A stretch of 64,000 nucleotides of DNA from Pagrus major (lineage: Eukaryota > Chordata > Actinopteri > Spariformes > Sparidae). The notes beneath the pieces are model-generated. The model ran no database searches, was not told the origin of the DNA, and worked only from the letters and a program-made list of their open reading frames with translations. Below are positions 56,219-64,000 of the stretch, one piece after another (within the stretch, counting starts at the first letter, position 1; every line of letters starts with the position of its first letter). The position numbers and the translations under genes were made by a program. Location: NCBI RefSeq assembly GCF_040436345.1, contig NC_133238.1, positions 1,897,267 to 1,961,266 of the forward strand. Reading direction: 5' to 3'.

Positions 56219-56392
56219 GAGCCCCAGTCGTCTGCTGCCTGAGCCCACCTCCTGGCACGCTTCACACTCGTCGCGGTGTGCCATTTGCATTGCGCGGCGG
56301 AGTGGCTTGTGCTTAGCGGCTCCTCCCAAGCGCTCCGTGGCTTAGCCCCGAGTCTGGTTAAGGCCGGCTTTATTGATTTTCACACATGCACG

Positions 56393-56510
56393 AGGCTCAG
56401 CCAAACGGCAAAGCCTGCCAAAAATATCTTCAACTCATTGGTGTTCCTCTCCACGGAAGTCTTTAGTAAAAGGCGAAAGACTTGTGCGTTATGAAGAGAA
56501 ACCCGAGTAA
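56393..56510 (-). ncRNA. RNU5: U5 snRNA, copy 56
   Basis: No variant noticed. Confidence 0.92.
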
Positions 56511-56949
56511 GTACAGCGCCTCTCCTCGACAGCAGCCAAGACAGCTGTGGTCCCAGGCACTCTTCTCATGGTGAGCCTCACTTGGCTCATCGCGCACCAA
56601 AATCCCTGGCCACGCCCGTCCCCACATTATCCCAGGCTCTACTCGACCGGTTTGTGGAGAGAGAAAAGCCTGCTCGTTGGGCGCAGGCCACCAAACGTCA
56701 CAAACACTCGGGCGCTTCCAGACTCTCTGTTTCAGTTGAGGACCGCGGGGGGGGAAATGCAGGGCACACTCAGCAGGTATTGCGCACCGGCCGCGGCGAG
56801 GCAGTTTTGCCTCTTTTTCTGACCATGCAAAGCGCAGCTCTCGCTGCGGTTTGCCAGCCTTCTTCTTGCTGCCGATTCTGTGCCGCAATGTCAAGTTTGT
56901 CAAGGCCTTTGGTCTGCAACACTGATTGATTTTCAACAAGGCCGGAGAG

Positions 56950-57137
56950 GGGTGCACCGTTCCCGGCGGCGCTGCAATACCGGGTCGATGCGTGGAGTGA
57001 ACGGAGCAAGCCCCTGTTTCAGCTCCCGAGGCTAAAAATCCATTTAATATGTTGTCCCCATATAGAGGACATATCAGATATTAAACTGATAAGAACAGAT
57101 ACTACACTTGATCTTAGCCAAAAGGCCGAGAAGCGAT
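56950..57137 (-). ncRNA. RNU2: U2 snRNA, copy 57
   Basis: No variant noticed. Confidence 0.96.
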
Positions 57138-57311
57138 GAGCCCCAGTCGTCTGCTGCCTGAGCCCACCTCCTGGCACGCTTCACACTCGTCGCGGTGTGC
57201 CATTTGCATTGCGCGGCGGAGTGGCTTGTGCTTAGCGGCTCCTCCCAAGCGCTCCGTGGCTTAGCCCCGAGTCTGGTTAAGGCCGGCTTTATTGATTTTC
57301 ACACATGCACG

Positions 57312-57429
57312 AGGCTCAGCCAAACGGCAAAGCCTGCCAAAAATATCTTCAACTCATTGGTGTTCCTCTCCACGGAAGTCTTTAGTAAAAGGCGAAAGAC
57401 TTGTGCGTTATGAAGAGAAACCCGAGTAA
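57312..57429 (-). ncRNA. RNU5: U5 snRNA, copy 57
   Basis: RNA unchanged. Unit has G7. Confidence 0.92.
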
Positions 57430-57867
57430 GTACAGCGCCTCTCCTCGACAGCAGCCAAGACAGCTGTGGTCCCAGGCACTCTTCTCATGGTGAGCCTCAC
57501 TTGGCTCATCGCGCACCAAAATCCCTGGCCACGCCCGTCCCCACATTATCCCAGGCTCTACTCGACCGGTTTGTGGAGAGAGAAAAGCCTGCTCGTTGGG
57601 CGCAGGCCACCAAACGTCACAAACACTCGGGCGCTTCCAGACTCTCTGTTTCAGTTGAGGACCGCGGGGGGGAAATGCAGGGCACACTCAGCAGGTATTG
57701 CGCACCGGCCGCGGCGAGGCAGTTTTGCCTCTTTTTCTGACCATGCAAAGCGCAGCTCTCGCTGCGGTTTGCCAGCCTTCTTCTTGCTGCCGATTCTGTG
57801 CCGCAATGTCAAGTTTGTCAAGGCCTTTGGTCTGCAACACTGATTGATTTTCAACAAGGCCGGAGAG

Positions 57868-58055
57868 GGGTGCACCGTTCCCGGCGGCGCTGCAATACCG
57901 GGTCTATGCGTGGAGTGAACGGAGCAAGCCCCTGTTTCAGCTCCCGAGGCTAAAAATCCATTTAATATGTTGTCCCCATATAGAGGACATATCAGATATT
58001 AAACTGATAAGAACAGATACTACACTTGATCTTAGCCAAAAGGCCGAGAAGCGAT
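57868..58055 (-). ncRNA. RNU2: U2 snRNA, copy 58 (C151A)
   Basis: C151A (plus-strand 57905), between stems III and IV. Its neighbouring spacer has G7, a combination repeated at copy 63. Confidence 0.95.
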
Positions 58056-58229
58056 GAGCCCCAGTCGTCTGCTGCCTGAGCCCACCTCCTGGCACGCTTC
58101 ACACTCGTCGCGGTGTGCCATTTGCATTGCGCGGCGGAGTGGCTTGTGCTTAGCGGCTCCTCCCAAGCGCTCCGTGGCTTAGCCCCGAGTCTGGTTAAGG
58201 CCGGCTTTATTGATTTTCACACATGCACG

Positions 58230-58347
58230 AGGCTCAGCCAAACGGCAAAGCCTGCCAAAAATATCTTCAACTCATTGGTGTTCCTCTCCACGGAAGTCTT
58301 TAGTAAAAGGCGAAAGACTTGTGCGTTATGAAGAGAAACCCGAGTAA
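58230..58347 (-). ncRNA. RNU5: U5 snRNA, copy 58
   Basis: No variant noticed. Confidence 0.92.
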
Positions 58348-58786
58348 GTACAGCGCCTCTCCTCGACAGCAGCCAAGACAGCTGTGGTCCCAGGCACTCT
58401 TCTCATGGTGAGCCTCACTTGGCTCATCGCGCACCAAAATCCCTGGCCACGCCCGTCCCCACATTATCCCAGGCTCTACTCGACCGGTTTGTGGAGAGAG
58501 AAAAGCCTGCTCGTTGGGCGCAGGCCACCAAACGTCACAAACACTCGGGCGCTTCCAGACTCTCTGTTTCAGTTGAGGACCGCGGGGGGGGAAATGCAGG
58601 GCACACTCAGCAGGTATTGCGCACCGGCCGCGGCGAGGCAGTTTTGCCTCTTTTTCTGACCATGCAAAGCGCAGCTCTCGCTGCGGTTTGCCAGCCTTCT
58701 TCTTGCTGCCGATTCTGTGCCGCAATGTCAAGTTTGTCAAGGCCTTTGGTCTGCAACACTGATTGATTTTCAACAAGGCCGGAGAG

Positions 58787-58974
58787 GGGTGCACCGTTCC
58801 CGGCGGCGCTGCAATACCGGGTCGATGCGTGGAGTGAACGGAGCAAGCCCCTGTTTCAGCTCCCGAGGCTAAAAATCCATTTAATATGTTGTCCCCATAT
58901 AGAGGACATATCAGATATTAAACTGATAAGAACAGATACTACACTTGATCTTAGCCAAAAGGCCGAGAAGCGAT
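58787..58974 (-). ncRNA. RNU2: U2 snRNA, copy 59
   Basis: No variant noticed. Confidence 0.96.
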
Positions 58975-59148
58975 GAGCCCCAGTCGTCTGCTGCCTGAGC
59001 CCACCTCCTGGCACGCTTCACACTCGTCGCGGTGTGCCATTTGCATTGCGCGGCGGAGTGGCTTGTGCTTAGCGGCTCCTCCCAAGCGCTCCGTGGCTTA
59101 GCCCCGAGTCTGGTTAAGGCCGGCTTTATTGATTTTCACACATGCACG

Positions 59149-59266
59149 AGGCTCAGCCAAACGGCAAAGCCTGCCAAAAATATCTTCAACTCATTGGTGT
59201 TCCTCTCCACGGAAGTCTTTAGTAAAAGGCGAAAGACTTGTGCGTTATGAAGAGAAACCCGAGTAA
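59149..59266 (-). ncRNA. RNU5: U5 snRNA, copy 59
   Basis: No variant noticed. Confidence 0.92.
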
Positions 59267-59705
59267 GTACAGCGCCTCTCCTCGACAGCAGCCAAGACAG
59301 CTGTGGTCCCAGGCACTCTTCTCATGGTGAGCCTCACTTGGCTCATCGCGCACCAAAATCCCTGGCCACGCCCGTCCCCACATTATCCCAGGCTCTACTC
59401 GACCGGTTTGTGGAGAGAGAAAAGCCTGCTCGTTGGGCGCAGGCCACCAAACGTCACAAACACTCGGGCGCTTCCAGACTCTCTGTTTCAGTTGAGGACC
59501 GCGGGGGGGGAAATGCAGGGCACACTCAGCAGGTATTGCGCACCGGCCGCGGCGAGGCAGTTTTGCCTCTTTTTCTGACCATGCAAAGCGCAGCTCTCGC
59601 TGCGGTTTGCCAGCCTTCTTCTTGCTGCCGATTCTGTGCCGCAATGTCAAGTTTGTCAAGGCCTTTGGTCTGCAACACTGATTGATTTTCAACAAGGCCG
59701 GAGAG

Positions 59706-59893
59706 GGGTGCACCGTTCCCGGCGGCGCTGCAATACCGGGTCGATGCGTGGAGTGAACGGAGCAAGCCCCTGTTTCAGCTCCCGAGGCTAAAAATCCATT
59801 TAATATGTTGTCCCCATATAGAGGACATATCAGATATTAAACTGATAAGAACAGATACTACACTTGATCTTAGCCAAAAGGCCGAGAAGCGAT
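59706..59893 (-). ncRNA. RNU2: U2 snRNA, copy 60
   Basis: No variant noticed. Confidence 0.96.
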
Positions 59894-60067
59894 GAGCCCC
59901 AGTCGTCTGCTGCCTGAGCCCACCTCCTGGCACGCTTCACACTCGTCGCGGTGTGCCATTTGCATTGCGCGGCGGAGTGGCTTGTGCTTAGCGGCTCCTC
60001 CCAAGCGCTCCGTGGCTTAGCCCCGAGTCTGGTTAAGGCCGGCTTTATTGATTTTCACACATGCACG

Positions 60068-60185
60068 AGGCTCAGCCAAACGGCAAAGCCTGCCAAAAAT
60101 ATCTTCAACTCATTGGTGTTCCTCTCCACGGAAGTCTTTAGTAAAAGGCGAAAGACTTGTGCGTTATGAAGAGAAACCCGAGTAA
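60068..60185 (-). ncRNA. RNU5: U5 snRNA, copy 60
   Basis: No variant noticed. Confidence 0.92.
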
Positions 60186-60624
60186 GTACAGCGCCTCTCC
60201 TCGACAGCAGCCAAGACAGCTGTGGTCCCAGGCACTCTTCTCATGGTGAGCCTCACTTGGCTCATCGCGCACCAAAATCCCTGGCCACGCCCGTCCCCAC
60301 ATTATCCCAGGCTCTACTCGACCGGTTTGTGGAGAGAGAAAAGCCTGCTCGTTGGGCGCAGGCCACCAAACGTCACAAACACTCGGGCGCTTCCAGACTC
60401 TCTGTTTCAGTTGAGGACCGCGGGGGGGGAAATGCAGGGCACACTCAGCAGGTATTGCGCACCGGCCGCGGCGAGGCAGTTTTGCCTCTTTTTCTGACCA
60501 TGCAAAGCGCAGCTCTCGCTGCGGTTTGCCAGCCTTCTTCTTGCTGCCGATTCTGTGCCGCAATGTCAAGTTTGTCAAGGCCTTTGGTCTGCAACACTGA
60601 TTGATTTTCAACAAGGCCGGAGAG

Positions 60625-60812
60625 GGGTGCACCGTTCCCGGCGGCGCTGCAATACCGGGTCGATGCGTGGAGTGAACGGAGCAAGCCCCTGTTTCAGCTC
60701 CCGAGGCTAAAAATCCATTTAATATGTTGTCCCCATATAGAGGACATATCAGATATTAAACTGATAAGAACAGATACTACACTTGATCTTAGCCAAAAGG
60801 CCGAGAAGCGAT
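60625..60812 (-). ncRNA. RNU2: U2 snRNA, copy 61
   Basis: No variant noticed. Confidence 0.96.
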
Positions 60813-60986
60813 GAGCCCCAGTCGTCTGCTGCCTGAGCCCACCTCCTGGCACGCTTCACACTCGTCGCGGTGTGCCATTTGCATTGCGCGGCGGAGTGGC
60901 TTGTGCTTAGCGGCTCCTCCCAAGCGCTCCGTGGCTTAGCCCCGAGTCTGGTTAAGGCCGGCTTTATTGATTTTCACACATGCACG

Positions 60987-61104
60987 AGGCTCAGCCAAAC
61001 GGCAAAGCCTGCCAAAAATATCTTCAACTCATTGGTGTTCCTCTCCACGGAAGTCTTTAGTAAAAGGCGAAAGACTTGTGCGTTATGAAGAGAAACCCGA
61101 GTAA
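60987..61104 (-). ncRNA. RNU5: U5 snRNA, copy 61
   Basis: No variant noticed. Confidence 0.92.
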
Positions 61105-61543
61105 GTACAGCGCCTCTCCTCGACAGCAGCCAAGACAGCTGTGGTCCCAGGCACTCTTCTCATGGTGAGCCTCACTTGGCTCATCGCGCACCAAAATCCC
61201 TGGCCACGCCCGTCCCCACATTATCCCAGGCTCTACTCGACCGGTTTGTGGAGAGAGAAAAGCCTGCTCGTTGGGCGCAGGCCACCAAACGTCACAAACA
61301 CTCGGGCGCTTCCAGACTCTCTGTTTCAGTTGAGGACCGCGGGGGGGGAAATGCAGGGCACACTCAGCAGGTATTGCGCACCGGCCGCGGCGAGGCAGTT
61401 TTGCCTCTTTTTCTGACCATGCAAAGCGCAGCTCTCGCTGCGGTTTGCCAGCCTTCTTCTTGCTGCCGATTCTGTGCCGCAATGTCAAGTTTGTCAAGGC
61501 CTTTGGTCTGCAACACTGATTGATTTTCAACAAGGCCGGAGAG

Positions 61544-61731
61544 GGGTGCACCGTTCCCGGCGGCGCTGCAATACCGGGTCGATGCGTGGAGTGAACGGAG
61601 CAAGCCCCTGTTTCAGCTCCCGAGGCTAAAAATCCATTTAATATGTTGTCCCCATATAGAGGACATATCAGATATTAAACTGATAAGAACAGATACTACA
61701 CTTGATCTTAGCCAAAAGGCCGAGAAGCGAT
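61544..61731 (-). ncRNA. RNU2: U2 snRNA, copy 62
   Basis: No variant noticed. Confidence 0.96.
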
Positions 61732-61905
61732 GAGCCCCAGTCGTCTGCTGCCTGAGCCCACCTCCTGGCACGCTTCACACTCGTCGCGGTGTGCCATTTG
61801 CATTGCGCGGCGGAGTGGCTTGTGCTTAGCGGCTCCTCCCAAGCGCTCCGTGGCTTAGCCCCGAGTCTGGTTAAGGCCGGCTTTATTGATTTTCACACAT
61901 GCACG

Positions 61906-62023
61906 AGGCTCAGCCAAACGGCAAAGCCTGCCAAAAATATCTTCAACTCATTGGTGTTCCTCTCCACGGAAGTCTTTAGTAAAAGGCGAAAGACTTGTGC
62001 GTTATGAAGAGAAACCCGAGTAA
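61906..62023 (-). ncRNA. RNU5: U5 snRNA, copy 62
   Basis: RNA unchanged. Unit has G7. Confidence 0.92.
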
Positions 62024-62461
62024 GTACAGCGCCTCTCCTCGACAGCAGCCAAGACAGCTGTGGTCCCAGGCACTCTTCTCATGGTGAGCCTCACTTGGCT
62101 CATCGCGCACCAAAATCCCTGGCCACGCCCGTCCCCACATTATCCCAGGCTCTACTCGACCGGTTTGTGGAGAGAGAAAAGCCTGCTCGTTGGGCGCAGG
62201 CCACCAAACGTCACAAACACTCGGGCGCTTCCAGACTCTCTGTTTCAGTTGAGGACCGCGGGGGGGAAATGCAGGGCACACTCAGCAGGTATTGCGCACC
62301 GGCCGCGGCGAGGCAGTTTTGCCTCTTTTTCTGACCATGCAAAGCGCAGCTCTCGCTGCGGTTTGCCAGCCTTCTTCTTGCTGCCGATTCTGTGCCGCAA
62401 TGTCAAGTTTGTCAAGGCCTTTGGTCTGCAACACTGATTGATTTTCAACAAGGCCGGAGAG

Positions 62462-62649
62462 GGGTGCACCGTTCCCGGCGGCGCTGCAATACCGGGTCTA
62501 TGCGTGGAGTGAACGGAGCAAGCCCCTGTTTCAGCTCCCGAGGCTAAAAATCCATTTAATATGTTGTCCCCATATAGAGGACATATCAGATATTAAACTG
62601 ATAAGAACAGATACTACACTTGATCTTAGCCAAAAGGCCGAGAAGCGAT
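62462..62649 (-). ncRNA. RNU2: U2 snRNA, copy 63 (C151A)
   Basis: C151A (plus-strand 62499), with G7 in the adjoining spacer, exactly as at copy 58 five units away. Confidence 0.95.
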
Positions 62650-62823
62650 GAGCCCCAGTCGTCTGCTGCCTGAGCCCACCTCCTGGCACGCTTCACACTC
62701 GTCGCGGTGTGCCATTTGCATTGCGCGGCGGAGTGGCTTGTGCTTAGCGGCTCCTCCCAAGCGCTCCGTGGCTTAGCCCCGAGTCTGGTTAAGGCCGGCT
62801 TTATTGATTTTCACACATGCACG

Positions 62824-62941
62824 AGGCTCAGCCAAACGGCAAAGCCTGCCAAAAATATCTTCAACTCATTGGTGTTCCTCTCCACGGAAGTCTTTAGTAA
62901 AAGGCGAAAGACTTGTGCGTTATGAAGAGAAACCCGAGTAA
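62824..62941 (-). ncRNA. RNU5: U5 snRNA, copy 63
   Basis: No variant noticed. Confidence 0.92.
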
Positions 62942-63380
62942 GTACAGCGCCTCTCCTCGACAGCAGCCAAGACAGCTGTGGTCCCAGGCACTCTTCTCAT
63001 GGTGAGCCTCACTTGGCTCATCGCGCACCAAAATCCCTGGCCACGCCCGTCCCCACATTATCCCAGGCTCTACTCGACCGGTTTGTGGAGAGAGAAAAGC
63101 CTGCTCGTTGGGCGCAGGCCACCAAACGTCACAAACACTCGGGCGCTTCCAGACTCTCTGTTTCAGTTGAGGACCGCGGGGGGGGAAATGCAGGGCACAC
63201 TCAGCAGGTATTGCGCACCGGCCGCGGCGAGGCAGTTTTGCCTCTTTTTCTGACCATGCAAAGCGCAGCTCTCGCTGCGGTTTGCCAGCCTTCTTCTTGC
63301 TGCCGATTCTGTGCCGCAATGTCAAGTTTGTCAAGGCCTTTGGTCTGCAACACTGATTGATTTTCAACAAGGCCGGAGAG

Positions 63381-63568
63381 GGGTGCACCGTTCCCGGCGG
63401 CGCTGCAATACCGGGTCGATGCGTGGAGTGAACGGAGCAAGCCCCTGTTTCAGCTCCCGAGGCTAAAAATCCATTTAATATGTTGTCCCCATATAGAGGA
63501 CATATCAGATATTAAACTGATAAGAACAGATACTACACTTGATCTTAGCCAAAAGGCCGAGAAGCGAT
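63381..63568 (-). ncRNA. RNU2: U2 snRNA, copy 64
   Basis: No variant noticed. Confidence 0.96.
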
Positions 63569-63742
63569 GAGCCCCAGTCGTCTGCTGCCTGAGCCCACCT
63601 CCTGGCACGCTTCACACTCGTCGCGGTGTGCCATTTGCATTGCGCGGCGGAGTGGCTTGTGCTTAGCGGCTCCTCCCAAGCGCTCCGTGGCTTAGCCCCG
63701 AGTCTGGTTAAGGCCGGCTTTATTGATTTTCACACATGCACG

Positions 63743-63860
63743 AGGCTCAGCCAAACGGCAAAGCCTGCCAAAAATATCTTCAACTCATTGGTGTTCCTCT
63801 CCACGGAAGTCTTTAGTAAAAGGCGAAAGACTTGTGCGTTATGAAGAGAAACCCGAGTAA
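63743..63860 (-). ncRNA. RNU5: U5 snRNA, copy 64
   Basis: Last gene in the window. Its PSE is included, and the window ends in the spacer upstream. Confidence 0.92.
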
Positions 63861-64000
63861 GTACAGCGCCTCTCCTCGACAGCAGCCAAGACAGCTGTGG
63901 TCCCAGGCACTCTTCTCATGGTGAGCCTCACTTGGCTCATCGCGCACCAAAATCCCTGGCCACGCCCGTCCCCACATTATCCCAGGCTCTACTCGACCGG

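Larger units (their letters stand above)
43332..64000 (-). repeat. U2-U5 snRNA tandem array, right sub-array
   Basis: About 22.5 further units. Most are 919 bp because the spacer G-run is G8 (units 43-48, 50, 52-56, 58-61 and 63). Units 42, 49, 51, 57 and 62 have G7. Unit 45 is 917 bp with a 2-bp shortening near the U5 start. Unit 53 has several small indels. The array continues past the right window edge within the spacer upstream of U5 copy 64. Confidence 0.97.

Noticed and set aside
1-64000. CRISPR array or satellite DNA
   Set aside because: The repeat is a 918-bp gene-bearing unit with no short repeat-spacer structure.

Overview
The window is almost entirely one tandem array of small nuclear RNA genes. 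A unit of 918 to 919 bp repeats about 64 times on the minus strand, and each unit carries one U2 snRNA gene (188 nt) and one U5 snRNA gene (about 118 nt). Both look functional: U2 keeps its 5' stem-loop I, the GUAGUA branch-site recognition sequence, an Sm site and stem-loop IV. U5 keeps the invariant GCCUUUUAC loop, an AUUUUUG Sm site and a 3' stem-loop. Each gene has a PSE-like promoter element about 45-64 bp upstream and a 3'-box-like element 10-14 nt downstream. No protein-coding host gene is present. The small open frames that recur in every unit are translations of the snRNA genes and spacer and are not annotated.

Layout: 1-37672 is the left sub-array (41 U5 genes, 40 complete U2 genes, one U2 cut by the window edge, and the 3' part of one split U2). 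37673-43331 is a 5.66-kb non-LTR retrotransposon (LINE) inserted inside a U2 gene. 43332-64000 is the right sub-array (23 U5, 22 complete U2, and the 5' 26 nt of the split U2). In total there are 64 U5 genes, 62 complete U2 genes, one edge-truncated U2 and one interrupted U2.

The retrotransposon lies in the same orientation as U2. It has an ORF1 with three CCHC knuckles and an ORF2 with an N-terminal APE-type endonuclease, a reverse transcriptase with YMDD, and a C-terminal Cys/His motif. This architecture and the U2 target fit the Keno family of the Tx1 clade, known for inserting into U2 snRNA genes in fishes. The insertion removed 11 bp of U2 (nt 27-37), including most of the branch-site recognition sequence. 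The element is nearly intact, with ORF2 broken only by one frameshift at an A7 run. The undisturbed U2 promoter sits upstream and points into the element.

Organism: a ray-finned fish is most likely. Reasons are the Keno-type element and the snRNA gene linkage, since several fishes are reported to have linked snRNA or 5S clusters. This is inference from families, not a species call.

The array is very homogeneous but carries traceable variants. Positions 29257-37521 hold a three-unit higher-order repeat present three times. A G7/G8 length variant differs sharply in frequency on the two sides of the retrotransposon. Several double variants recur at unit-multiple distances. The most unexpected signal in the element is a strong, strand-specific excess of the pentamer TTTTA in ORF2 and almost none in ORF1.
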